DNA from: a virus
Virus record (IMG/VR): IMGVR_UViG_3300030380_001480
Location: 1-39,423 of that record
DNA: 39,423 bases
Reading direction: 5' to 3' (one strand)
Part shown: one piece after another, positions 24,119-32,317 of the stretch
Numbering within the stretch: the first letter of the stretch is position 1
How the letters are laid out: each line of letters begins with the position of its first letter
The notes under the pieces: model-generated
Told to the model about the DNA's origin: nothing
What the model saw: the letters and a program-made list of their open reading frames with translations, nothing else
Databases searched by the model: none
Position numbers and translations under genes: made by a program

Positions 24119-24230
24119 GTTTCTTCTTAGCTTTCTTCATAGCCATAGCAGTCGCAGCTTGTTTCTTCATAGCTTGTGACTTCTTTGGCCTACCTCTCAT
24201 AGAACCATATGTACCTCTACCCATTGGCAT
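24099..24230 (-). CDS. 43-aa lysine-rich protein
   Basis: 43 residues starting MPMGRGTYGSMRGRPKK and ending in lysine/alanine repeats. The ATG at 24230 is preceded by GGAGG at good spacing; the frame stays open further upstream, but that part overlaps the next gene and lacks a site. This MPMGxGTYG type is frequent at the end of lysis regions in marine phages. Last gene of the late block; likely nucleic-acid binding or structural. Confidence 0.65.
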   Translation of the reverse strand: MPMGRGTYGSMRGRPKKSQAMKKQAATAMAMKKAKKKPKKTAR

Positions 24231-24273
24231 ATCAGCCTCCTTTTCTTTCTTTCCTTTGAGGTATGCAACCTCT

Positions 24274-24561
24274 TTACTTCTTGGCTTTGTTTCGTTTGCT
24301 GATTGCTTTTCCTTTTTTACGAGCATCAGCTTTACTGCTTGCACCCCACGCACGAAGGCTAAGTAGTAATCTTGTAGGCTTTCCCTTACTGTCACGTTCT
24401 GGCCCTTTCATATTACCCATTCTTGATAAGAAACTTGCGCGTCTAGGATTATCCCCAGACTTCACAGGACGTTTAAGATTAGCACCAGTAGTGCGCTTGA
24501 AGTGCGCTCTACCAGCCCTGTTTAAACCACCGCTAGGATTCTGAAACCGTTTCGCTACCAT
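24274..24561 (-). CDS. DUF6321-like basic protein
   Basis: 95 residues. GGLNRAGRAHFKRTTGANLK, SGDNPRRASFLSRMGNM and RLLLSLRAWGASSKADARKK are hallmarks of a small family I recall as DUF6321 (name from memory). Highly basic. Found near lysis genes in many marine phages; function unknown. Its first 29 bases overlap the endolysin's end. Confidence 0.75.
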   Translation of the reverse strand: MVAKRFQNPSGGLNRAGRAHFKRTTGANLKRPVKSGDNPRRASFLSRMGNMKGPERDSKGKPTRLLLSLRAWGASSKADARKKGKAISKRNKAKK

Positions 24562-25000
24562 CTACCTGTCTCATTCTATCTACTAAACGTCTAGCTCTGT
24601 TTGTCACTTGTGTGTACCATCTTGAATCTACCATCTCATCTGCTGCACCAGACCAATCTCTTGCATCTACATTTGCCTTCATGCCCTTGAACTTAGATAG
24701 TCTTGGATAACCCAGATTAAACATCATGTTTGCAATTATCAACTGCACCTCTTCTGGCAAATCATTGAAGTCTTTATACAACCTATGACAATCTTCTATA
24801 GTGACTGTTATATCAAGATTAAATGCTGATTGTACACGGCTTTGTTCTATGACTGTGCCAACTCCCATGCTACATTCTGGATCATCTTTGGTAATTAAAT
24901 GTCCAATACCGAACGTAGGCAAGCCAAGATGGTCAAGATATATCTCATACTTACAGCCTTCGTCTTCAGCTAACTCTTCTCTAAGTTTATCTAAGTTCAT
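24533..25000 (-). CDS. Endolysin, GH24 (T4-type) lysozyme
   Basis: 155 residues. The catalytic triad of T4 lysozyme (E-8-D-5-T) is visible as E14, D23 and T29 in DEGCKYEIYLDHLGLPTFGIGH (given in two parts: DEGCKYEIYLD, HLGLPTFGIGH). MMFNLGYPRL near residue 92 is the conserved substrate helix. It cuts the glycan chain of peptidoglycan at the end of infection. No signal peptide, so release depends on the holin upstream. Its ATG overlaps the 36-aa gene's stop (ATGA). Confidence 0.9.
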   Translation of the reverse strand: MNLDKLREELAEDEGCKYEIYLDHLGLPTFGIGHLITKDDPECSMGVGTVIEQSRVQSAFNLDITVTIEDCHRLYKDFNDLPEEVQLIIANMMFNLGYPRLSKFKGMKANVDARDWSGAADEMVDSRWYTQVTNRARRLVDRMRQVDGSETVSES

Positions 25001-25107
25001 TTCTTTTTCTTTTTAAGTTTTTTAAAATCAGCACCAGTTATTTTTTTGCGCGGTGATGCTACTTGAGCAAGTTTTTTTTGCTTTGGTGATAGTTTTTTAC
25101 CTGGCAT
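24997..25107 (-). CDS. 36-aa lysine-rich protein (MPGKKLSP type)
   Basis: 36 residues: MPGKKLSPKQKKLAQ then KKITGADFKKLKKKKK. Read directly from the minus strand. Same type of mini-protein is common in marine phage lysis regions; function unknown. It overlaps its upstream neighbour by one base (TAATG) and the endolysin by four (ATGA). Confidence 0.7.
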   Translation of the reverse strand: MPGKKLSPKQKKLAQVASPRKKITGADFKKLKKKKK

Positions 25108-25232
25108 TATTTCTTTCCTTTTTTCTTTAACATAGATGTAAGTGTTTTAGCTTGCCCTGCATGAGAACGTGATGCCTTACGCAAGCCAGATGCTACCTTC
25201 TTGACTTTTGCCTTTTGCTGTCTTGTCATCAT
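25107..25232 (-). CDS. 41-aa lysine-rich protein
   Basis: 41 residues: MMTRQQKAKVKKVASGLRK, SHAGQAKTL, then MLKKKGKK. Read directly from the minus strand; a start at the second methionine (25229) is also possible. Coupled to both neighbours by one- and four-base overlaps. Strong positive charge suggests binding to DNA, RNA or envelope polymers. Confidence 0.65.
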   Translation of the reverse strand: MMTRQQKAKVKKVASGLRKASRSHAGQAKTLTSMLKKKGKK

Positions 25233-25471
25233 TTCTTTTTTGCCTTTTTCTTTTTACCACTTCTAGTCAAATCAGCGTCTGCTTTACGTGCGCCACCCTT
25301 GCCTGTAGCAAATGAGCGAACACGACCAGCTGCCCACTGATGCGCTGATACTTTAGGTCTACTACCACTAGAATAATATGCACCTAATCCTCTTTGATAT
25401 ACCTGGCCTAACGTGCTTTTGGATATACCAGATGACTTAGAATACTTTGCTACAACGGCTGCTTTGCTCAT
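25229..25471 (-). CDS. DUF5824-like basic protein
   Basis: 80 residues. VYQRGLGAYYSSGSRPKVSAHQWAAGRV (read as GLGAYYSSGSRP and SAHQWAAGRVRSF) matches a small phage family I recall as DUF5824 (name from memory). C-terminus is poly-lysine-like (SGKKKKAKKK). Overlaps both neighbours by four bases. Function unknown. Confidence 0.72.
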   Translation of the reverse strand: MSKAAVVAKYSKSSGISKSTLGQVYQRGLGAYYSSGSRPKVSAHQWAAGRVRSFATGKGGARKADADLTRSGKKKKAKKK

Positions 25472-25647
25472 CCCTTGCTCCTCTGTTTACTAATTCTATC
25501 CATCATAGCTGGTGTAAGTTTACCCTGTCTATATAACTTTGAGGTACGCTTTATCTCTGCTTCTCTTTTCTTAGGATTCTTTGCACCGCGCACATACTTC
25601 TTTGGCACACCTTTTTTTGTCTTGGCAACTTTGGCAAACTTTCTCAT
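25468..25647 (-). CDS. 59-aa basic protein
   Basis: 59 residues: MRKFAKVAKTKKGVPKKYV, then GAKNPKKREAEIKRT and LYRQGKLTPAMMDRISKQR. Read directly. The GVPKKYxxGAKNPKKR pattern recurs in marine phages. ATG overlaps the holin stop and its stop overlaps the DUF5824-like ATG (ATGA both times). Confidence 0.7.
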   Translation of the reverse strand: MRKFAKVAKTKKGVPKKYVRGAKNPKKREAEIKRTSKLYRQGKLTPAMMDRISKQRSKG

Positions 25648-26039
25648 TTAGAAACTCCTTTAAACTTCTCAAAGCTACGCATACCACCAAGACCTAACAT
25701 TCCAAGAAGAATAGTTGTTAAGGTTTCCATGTCGAAACTAGGTAACTCAGGTATTTCAATACCAGCAATCGCAGTTGCGAAAAGAATAAACGGAGTAATG
25801 ATAAAGTGATACGCAAGCGCGAACGCAGTGACCCATCCTGTAAAGGGGCGCCATCCAGCAACAAATATTGACCTGTGTTGAGCTTCTGCTTTGTTGACTT
25901 CGACTTGTGCGAGTTGCGCTTCGTGCGCTTGTTTTTCTGCAAGTGTGGCGATTTCATGGGCAAGTGCGTTCTTCTGGTCTTTGTCCTCAACAAACTTATC
26001 TAATAATCCTGTTACTGGCCCTATCAATGCTTGTATCAT
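25644..26039 (-). CDS. Holin of the 3-TM type (GTA-holin-like)
   Basis: 131 residues. A short helix, a charged coiled region (about 20-55), then RSIFVAGWRPFTGWVTAFALAYHF (part: VAGWRPFTGWVTAFAL), the hallmark of the 3-TM holin family of gene transfer agents and phages, and two more hydrophobic segments (about 75-95 and 105-122). Forms membrane lesions that release the endolysin. Starts three bases after the 71-aa gene; first recognised lysis gene in transcription order. Confidence 0.82.
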   Translation of the reverse strand: MIQALIGPVTGLLDKFVEDKDQKNALAHEIATLAEKQAHEAQLAQVEVNKAEAQHRSIFVAGWRPFTGWVTAFALAYHFIITPFILFATAIAGIEIPELPSFDMETLTTILLGMLGLGGMRSFEKFKGVSK

Positions 26040-26042
26040 TTG

Positions 26043-26258
26043 CTACTCCTCTGGATAACATTGAGCAGTCATTTTGTAATATTGGTTACCATAAAATTGT
26101 TCCCACATTTCATCTCTTGCTAACCAATTACATTGCTGTTCTAACATAGGTTGTTGCAATACCATCTGACCAATAGGATGCCAATCTATACCGTTGTTAC
26201 CCCACATTGCTACCACAAGCACCCACGCTATCTCTGCATTGTGGTGTATTTCTATCAT
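26043..26258 (-). CDS. Hypothetical 71-aa protein
   Basis: 71 residues, tryptophan- and histidine-rich (six W), acidic, with AWVLVVAMWGNNGIDWHPIG near the start. No clear membrane helix and no family recognised. Overlaps the EF-hand membrane protein gene by four bases (ATGA), and is followed by the holin. May modulate lysis; that is inference only. Confidence 0.5.
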   Translation of the reverse strand: MIEIHHNAEIAWVLVVAMWGNNGIDWHPIGQMVLQQPMLEQQCNWLARDEMWEQFYGNQYYKMTAQCYPEE

Positions 26259-26584
26259 TTTTTACTCATCCATGCGCTAACACCCATGTATGCTCCTACT
26301 ATACCACCACCTGTAATATACAGCAAGTTTGATAAATCAGTAAGTAATTTGATACGTGTATCAGGAACAAATGGTGCAAACATTAACAAGGTATACACAG
26401 CCATAAAACATAACACTGCGGTAGCCATGCGTCTTTGTGCTGTAAGTTTGCGAAGTTGTGCATTTTCTTTTCTGTCTTGCATCTCCATGTCATGTAAACG
26501 CATTTCATCATCATCAACTATACCATCACCATCTACATCTAAGTAACTGTATTTACTATCTTTTTCTAATTTCTTTTGTATCAT
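26255..26584 (-). CDS. Membrane protein with an EF-hand-type calcium loop
   Basis: 109 residues. DVDGDGIVDDDE (about 17-28) is a complete EF-hand loop with acidic ligands at positions 1, 3, 5, 9, 12 and glycine at 6. A basic helix follows, then two membrane segments (about 52-72 and 84-103). Lies just before the lysis genes. A calcium-responsive membrane protein in a late operon could act in lysis control or envelope contact, which is inference; no named family. Confidence 0.6.
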   Translation of the reverse strand: MIQKKLEKDSKYSYLDVDGDGIVDDDEMRLHDMEMQDRKENAQLRKLTAQRRMATAVLCFMAVYTLLMFAPFVPDTRIKLLTDLSNLLYITGGGIVGAYMGVSAWMSKK

Positions 26585-26586
26585 GT

Positions 26587-27060
26587 CTAGCCTTTGTTAT
26601 GCCAAAGATAAAGTAGTAATATGCCAAAGCCTACAACAGTTAATACTAAAAATATAATTGCTATTGCTTCCATAAAATGTTTACGAGCTTCACGTTGAGC
26701 ATACATTGTTTCTTGTCTTTGCTTTCTTATATCGCGTTCCATCTTTATAAGTTCTTGCCAAGCGTTCGGCCCACACATACTACTTATAAGTTTACGTAAC
26801 TCATCTCTCTGATTTTCAAGCTGTTTCTTTTGAGTAAATAATTCCATGGCTTCTTGCTCAACAGATTTACCAGAAAATAATTTTTTAAATATAGGGGGGT
26901 TTTTAGCTTCATGGTGCGCTCTATCTATATCTGATACTGCTCCCATCCACCTGGATAAATCTTTACCCATAGACTCAATATCTCTGCCAATAGAAACACC
27001 TTTTTTTAAAGCGTTAAAAGCACTACCAGCTATTGCTATAGCAGAAATAGGGTCAACCAT
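26587..27060 (-). CDS. C-terminally anchored coiled-coil protein
   Basis: 157 residues. A small-residue N-terminus (DPISAIAIAGSAFNALKKG), a charged coiled coil (about 65-130), then one membrane helix (about 131-152) and a short tail. Proteins of this layout are frequent beside lysis genes of marine phages; a spanin-like or virion role is possible. No lipobox seen, so it is not a classical o-spanin. Confidence 0.6.
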   Translation of the reverse strand: MVDPISAIAIAGSAFNALKKGVSIGRDIESMGKDLSRWMGAVSDIDRAHHEAKNPPIFKKLFSGKSVEQEAMELFTQKKQLENQRDELRKLISSMCGPNAWQELIKMERDIRKQRQETMYAQREARKHFMEAIAIIFLVLTVVGFGILLLYLWHNKG

Positions 27061-27061
27061 T

Positions 27062-27289
27062 TTACCTACTCAAAACTTTATCTATCTTATCTTCGACACG
27101 ATGCAAAGCATCCATCACTTGCCGCATATCATCTTTCACATCTTGCTTAGTCGCGTAGTCTTCGCGTGTTCTATTGAGCAATATCTGCAAACTTTTTATC
27201 TCAGCAAACATTTGACGGAACGCCCAGAAAATAGGAGCAAACACAACAGTTAAAATTATATTCCAAAAAAGCATTGGGTCTATTTGCAT
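27062..27289 (-). CDS. 75-aa membrane-anchored coiled-coil protein
   Basis: 75 residues. One N-terminal membrane helix (about 7-25), then a charged coiled coil (TKQDVKDDMRQVMDALHRVE). This N-in anchor plus periplasmic coil is the layout of i-spanins and of small phage Rz-like proteins, though it is shorter than usual. One base separates its stop from the next start. Confidence 0.55.
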   Translation of the reverse strand: MQIDPMLFWNIILTVVFAPIFWAFRQMFAEIKSLQILLNRTREDYATKQDVKDDMRQVMDALHRVEDKIDKVLSR

Positions 27290-27298
27290 TTTAATTCT

Positions 27299-28060
27299 CT
27301 ATGTAAATTCTAAATGAAAATCGGTTGCAGTTTGACGTGAACCTTCGTCAACTGGGTCAGATTGCACATTTTGTAATGTTGAGTTTTGTATAATAAAACC
27401 AATTCTACTATCATCATCTCTAGTTTTGAAATTAGTGCCAGTAAGTTGCTCAAAAAACGAGTTACTTCCAATTGCAGTACCAGCCGTTCCACCAATTGCA
27501 CAATCAACACTATCGCTATTTGGTTGATGTGTTGTTTTAGTGTATATTATGATAACTGGTGGATTATCACTTTGAGTTTCTGGTCGTTGTGTTTGCCCAC
27601 TAATTTCTCCACTATCAGCATTATTTGAAAAACCATTGACTTGCGTTGATTGAATGGTCTGGGATGGAGTAAAAAATAATATTGTATTTTGCAACCATTC
27701 TGCTTGCCCAGTTGTAACTGTGCCAGATGAAATATCAGAAGACGTCATAATTTTGTAACTAAAATCTTCGCGAAATTCTCTATTTGCATCAACAGAATAT
27801 GAACCAATTAGTGTCCAACCTGAGTTGAGATTTTGAGTTGGAACAACTGAACTTGCCGAATTGATACGTCTCTCCCACAGTATTGCTATATCTCCAACAG
27901 AACCTGCTGAAAGACTAGTAGTCATAGTATTTGTAGCATCCTGACCTGCATTACTAGCTCCAGATGGGTCTTCTTGATAAGTTCGAGTATTAAATGACAT
28001 CGTCAATCCTGCTGTTGCTAGTTGATGACCAGATGCCATTATACCTAAAGGGATACCCAT
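27299..28060 (-). CDS. Hypothetical beta-rich virion-associated protein
   Basis: 253 residues, rich in Ser/Thr/Asn/Gly and almost free of lysine, with alternating beta strands; FNTRTYQEDPSGASNAGQD near the start. Base 28060 is shared by its start and the large fibre stop. Composition and position suggest a fibre-associated tip or chaperone-like protein for receptor binding. No family recognised. Confidence 0.55.
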   Translation of the reverse strand: MGIPLGIMASGHQLATAGLTMSFNTRTYQEDPSGASNAGQDATNTMTTSLSAGSVGDIAILWERRINSASSVVPTQNLNSGWTLIGSYSVDANREFREDFSYKIMTSSDISSGTVTTGQAEWLQNTILFFTPSQTIQSTQVNGFSNNADSGEISGQTQRPETQSDNPPVIIIYTKTTHQPNSDSVDCAIGGTAGTAIGSNSFFEQLTGTNFKTRDDDSRIGFIIQNSTLQNVQSDPVDEGSRQTATDFHLEFT

Positions 28061-31000
28061 TAACTTGCCGCCAAGTCACCAACGAGTTGCCATGTATCAG
28101 TAGCAATTTTGATGCAACTTGCTCCACTATGTTGTGCGCGAAACTTGAGGGTTGGTGTTGAATTAACTGTAACTCCAGAGCCACCAGCTACTGTTACTTG
28201 CCCTGCCCCTATTTGTATGAAATCAAGCTTTGTACCTACTGGATAAGCGACACTAGAATTAGGCGGTATTGTAAGGGTGATTGCAGAGCCGTTGGATAAT
28301 GTTACTAGCTTACCACCATCAGCTAAAACGGTGGTGTAGGTTGTGCCTGTCTGTGCGTTAATAGCTTGATAGGCTTGCTCTTGTAAAGCAACAGTACCAG
28401 TAGCATCAGGTAATGTAATGGTGCGGTCTGCGGTGGGGTCGGTAACAGTAAGAGTCGTTTTGTTGTCATCGTTTGTTGCACCTTCAAAGATAAGGTCTAT
28501 TCCTGTATTAAGCCTTACATCTCTGTTAGTAAATAACGTGTGACCATTACCTTGAAACGTCATCCTAGTTGATTCAGAACCAGCAGACATTACTTTAACA
28601 TCTAATCTGCCATCTTCTGTACCATCAGTTTCATCTGCTATATCTGCGTTTATTTTTGCATATACTATTTTTTCATCAGCATCATTCTCTCCAGAAAAAT
28701 TTATATGACCAAGCACATCACCAACAGCAGGGCTTGTGCTATTGCGATATAGGTCTAGTGTAGGGTTTTCTGTAGCACCAGCATCTGTCGAGGTAAGGGT
28801 TAAGTCTCCAGTAATGCTTTGGTCACCAGTGTCTAAAAGAACAGTGCCTGTGGCATCGGGTAAGGTAATGGTGCGATTGGAGCTTGGGTCAGCAACAGTA
28901 AGAGTCGTTCTTACACCATCATTCGTTGCACCTTCAAATTGAAGATTTCTATCTGATGCTAAAAGAACATCTCTGTGAAATTGATTAAAACCAAAGCCTG
29001 TTGAATAATGAGTTACCAATGAACCGCCTGTCATGGTATTGATAACTAACCTACCATCTTCTGTACCATCAGAAGCATCAATCAATCTAGATTCTATTTC
29101 AGTGTAAACAACTTTTTCACCAGCATCATTTTCACCTGAGAAATGAATGTGACCAAGTATGTCATTGTCTGCTGGACTAGAGCTATTTCTGTAAAGGTCT
29201 AATGTGGGGTTCTCTGTAGCACCAGCATCTGTTGAGGTAAGGGTGAGGTCTCCTGTTATGCTTGCACCATCTGAAGTGGTTTCTATCTTTTTGCTGTTGT
29301 CGTGATATAGCTCGACTGCTCCATCGTTGAAAAACTTAGCCGCTGTTTCGCTTCCATCTGCTTTTTGTATCCCAACAAAACTTGCGCCAATGAGCAAAGA
29401 ACCTGTTCCAACGTCTTTAATCCTAGAGTTGCTACCATCGTGACTTATTGTTAAATCTTGAGAAGCACCTACTCTAATTGGTTCATTATCACCTACATCA
29501 ATACCATCAGCAGTAAGCACTCCTGTTATTTCCGCACCAGTGCTAGTGGTTTCTAGCTTCTTACTGTTGTCGTGATAAAGTTCTACTGCACCATTGGCGA
29601 TTCCTACGATACTATTTTCTGTAGTATTCGTTCTTAAAAATAAACTACTTCCTGTTGAATTGATTACTAAATGACCAGTGCCTGTTTCTGAAATATAACT
29701 GTTTGAGCCATCGTGATATATCTGTAAGTCCTGAGATGCGCCTAGCCTTATTCTTTCATCATCGCCTACATCCACACCATCAGCAGTAAGAACCCCTGTA
29801 ACTGTCGCACCGCTTGATGTGGTTTCTAATTTCTTAGTTCCATAATGATATAATTCTGCTGCACCTGTCGATCCATCTGCTAAGAAATAAGTGGCTGTGC
29901 CACCACTTCCATCATCACTTTGTATAATTACATCTTTATCATTAGCACCTTGACGAATATAAAGATCGCCATTAGCATTGTCAATAAAAGTATTACTACC
30001 AGTATGACTCATTGATAAATCACCACCAGTGCCAATTTTTAATGCTACGTTATCGCTAAACGTCAAGTCACCACTGGTCTTTGTATCTGCCGCATCACTT
30101 CTTAAAAACTGGGTGCTGTCTAAACTGTCGATGGTGGTTGCGTTTACATTAGTAAGACTTGCACCACTACCATCAGTAAGCAGAACAGTGCCTGTCGCAT
30201 CAGGTAATGTGATAGTTCTATCGGCTGTAGGGTCTGTGACAGTCAGGGTCGTTTCGTTAGTATTGCTCGTAGCACCCTCAAATTGAATGACTTTACCACT
30301 AACAAGATATATTCCATGATAAAAAATAGTCCCAGTACTACTAGTTTCTAAATTAATTAAATTATTATGATATAATTGAACTGTACTATCATTATTAGCA
30401 ACAATCTGTTTTTCAGTTCCGTGCATTACCATGAAATCTGAATCTGTTGACATATTCAAAATTAAATCTGAATTTGTGTTATCAAAATATAATTCTGCAT
30501 CGCCATCAGTACCAAAAACTGCCTTAACATCATCGCTAAATGTTAGGTCACCAGAAGTCTTTGTATCTGCCGAATCACTGCGTAGGAATGATGTGCTGTC
30601 TACGCTATCAAGGGTTGTAGCGTTTACATTGGTAAGACTAGAGCCATCTCCATCAGCTAACAGGATAGTACCTGTAGCATTAGGAAGCGTGATTGTTCTA
30701 TCAGCCGTTGGGTCAGTGATGGTAAGCGTAGTTTCATGGGCATCAGCCGTAGCACCTTCAAAGATGATAGCGTTAGCTGCGTTCATTGTAACTGTATCAA
30801 CCGTTGTAGTTGTTCCAGCTACTGTTAGCTTTGGCACAAGTAACTCGCCTGTGCTTGGATTGTATCTCAATGCACCAGTATCATCTAGCAAGGCATTAGA
30901 TTCATCGTGAAACACCACAGGGAAGTTTGTATTAGCTGTGCTATCACTTACCGTTGTTGTGGATGCAAGCGTAGCAGTAGCAGCATTTCCTGTTATGTCA

Positions 31001-32313
31001 GAAGATATAGTAGCTGGTAGTCGTGCGTCTAAAACTGTGCCTGATAGTTGTGATGCATCAATTGTCTTGTTTGTCAAAGTATCTGTTGAACTAGCTGTAA
31101 TACCGCCAATGTCTGACAATACTTCAGCAGCAGAGCGTCCTTCTATATCTGTACCATTTACACGCAAGAAATCATCATCTGCCACACCGCTAGTGAATTT
31201 AGGTACGTTTGTGTTGGATATGCCAGTATCTAACGTAGCAGCCGTTCCAAGACCAAGTGATGTTCTAACCGTAGCACCAGTTTCAAGCACAAAGTTAGAC
31301 CCATCACCTACTATAAATCCACTATCTGTAACTGCTAATCCAGCCACATCTTGTAGTTGTGCGTCCAGTCTTGCGTTTGCTACTGTACCTGATAGCTGAG
31401 AAGCATCAATTGTTTTATTGGTTAAGGTTGTTGTGCTATCGGCCGTAATAACCCCTAAGTCACTTACTACCTCTGATGCACTTCTACCTTCAATTACACT
31501 ACCATCTACTTTGAGAAAGTCATTGTCAGCAACACCTGATGTAAACTTTGGTATGTTATTGTTTCCAATACCAACATTCAGTGTTGCTGCCGTGCCAAGA
31601 CCTGAGAAGTTACTCGCATCCAAGTAATAACTGCCCTGTTGACCATCAAGTAAATCTGCATCTAATCCTGATGATGCACCATCTACTGTTTTGATAGCAC
31701 TTAATATTTCAGATGCTGTTTGGTCTGTCGTAGCACTTGCTTCAATGCCATCGAGTTTTGCCTTGTCACTGCTAGACATTAATCCATTTACGGATGAAGT
31801 AGCAACATCTGTAAGTGTACTATCTGCTTCTGGTACACCACTGCTAGAATTAAATTTTAACACACCACCCTTGAGGTCAATGTTATGTGGCAATGTGCCA
31901 GATGTTGTATCTGATTCTGGTCTTAGTAAGGCCCTATCTAATCGTCTGCTTATCTGCTGTATTTGCAATGCCATTCTATCAAGAGCATTTTCATGTGTTT
32001 CTGCTGGGAATGGGTCATTTACTCTGTAATTAGTAGGCTGTGTAAAACCCATATTACGCATTAAGAACACAGTTTCACTTGCAGTAGGGGCAGTAACAAA
32101 AGTAACTGTACCACCATTAACATTACCAGTGCCAGTTACTGCATAGTTTGTACTTCCTGTTCCTATAGACCTAACAGACTCTGCACCTGTTGCTGTTGTT
32201 ACAACAATAACCTTTATGTCTGTTGTTTCTAATATCTCAAATGTAAAACTAAAAGCTGTGGTACTGCCATCGCCTGTATATGTATTTGTTGTTGTGGTAG
32301 TTGTTACTGTCAT
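28060..32313 (-). CDS. Large repetitive tail fibre
   Basis: 1417 residues. Residues 1-130 are a T7 gp17-type attachment domain (YTGDGSTTAFSFTFEILE), shared with the 422-aa fibre. The shaft is built from repeats: VADxDFLxVxGxxIEGRSAxEV units at 258-311 and 373-427; FEGAT...TITLPDATGT at 518-549, 678-709, 1126-1157, 1276-1307; ELYHDNSKKLETTS with ADGxDVGDxExIRxGASQDL at 821-872, 911-962 and part at 1001; GDLTLTSTDAGATENPTLDL at 1021 and 1169. The last 100 residues form a distinct tip (TLTIPPNSSVAYPVGTKLDF). Likely binds the host receptor. Repeats allow variation by internal recombination. Confidence 0.88.
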   Translation of the reverse strand: MTVTTTTTTNTYTGDGSTTAFSFTFEILETTDIKVIVVTTATGAESVRSIGTGSTNYAVTGTGNVNGGTVTFVTAPTASETVFLMRNMGFTQPTNYRVNDPFPAETHENALDRMALQIQQISRRLDRALLRPESDTTSGTLPHNIDLKGGVLKFNSSSGVPEADSTLTDVATSSVNGLMSSSDKAKLDGIEASATTDQTASEILSAIKTVDGASSGLDADLLDGQQGSYYLDASNFSGLGTAATLNVGIGNNNIPKFTSGVADNDFLKVDGSVIEGRSASEVVSDLGVITADSTTTLTNKTIDASQLSGTVANARLDAQLQDVAGLAVTDSGFIVGDGSNFVLETGATVRTSLGLGTAATLDTGISNTNVPKFTSGVADDDFLRVNGTDIEGRSAAEVLSDIGGITASSTDTLTNKTIDASQLSGTVLDARLPATISSDITGNAATATLASTTTVSDSTANTNFPVVFHDESNALLDDTGALRYNPSTGELLVPKLTVAGTTTTVDTVTMNAANAIIFEGATADAHETTLTITDPTADRTITLPNATGTILLADGDGSSLTNVNATTLDSVDSTSFLRSDSADTKTSGDLTFSDDVKAVFGTDGDAELYFDNTNSDLILNMSTDSDFMVMHGTEKQIVANNDSTVQLYHNNLINLETSSTGTIFYHGIYLVSGKVIQFEGATSNTNETTLTVTDPTADRTITLPDATGTVLLTDGSGASLTNVNATTIDSLDSTQFLRSDAADTKTSGDLTFSDNVALKIGTGGDLSMSHTGSNTFIDNANGDLYIRQGANDKDVIIQSDDGSGGTATYFLADGSTGAAELYHYGTKKLETTSSGATVTGVLTADGVDVGDDERIRLGASQDLQIYHDGSNSYISETGTGHLVINSTGSSLFLRTNTTENSIVGIANGAVELYHDNSKKLETTSTGAEITGVLTADGIDVGDNEPIRVGASQDLTISHDGSNSRIKDVGTGSLLIGASFVGIQKADGSETAAKFFNDGAVELYHDNSKKIETTSDGASITGDLTLTSTDAGATENPTLDLYRNSSSPADNDILGHIHFSGENDAGEKVVYTEIESRLIDASDGTEDGRLVINTMTGGSLVTHYSTGFGFNQFHRDVLLASDRNLQFEGATNDGVRTTLTVADPSSNRTITLPDATGTVLLDTGDQSITGDLTLTSTDAGATENPTLDLYRNSTSPAVGDVLGHINFSGENDADEKIVYAKINADIADETDGTEDGRLDVKVMSAGSESTRMTFQGNGHTLFTNRDVRLNTGIDLIFEGATNDDNKTTLTVTDPTADRTITLPDATGTVALQEQAYQAINAQTGTTYTTVLADGGKLVTLSNGSAITLTIPPNSSVAYPVGTKLDFIQIGAGQVTVAGGSGVTVNSTPTLKFRAQHSGASCIKIATDTWQLVGDLAAS

Positions 32314-32317
32314 GGCT

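Noticed and set aside
24099-24395. 98-aa version of the MPMGRGTYG protein
   Set aside because: The upstream part overlaps the DUF6321-like gene and lacks a ribosome site; GGAGG stands directly before the internal ATG at 24230.
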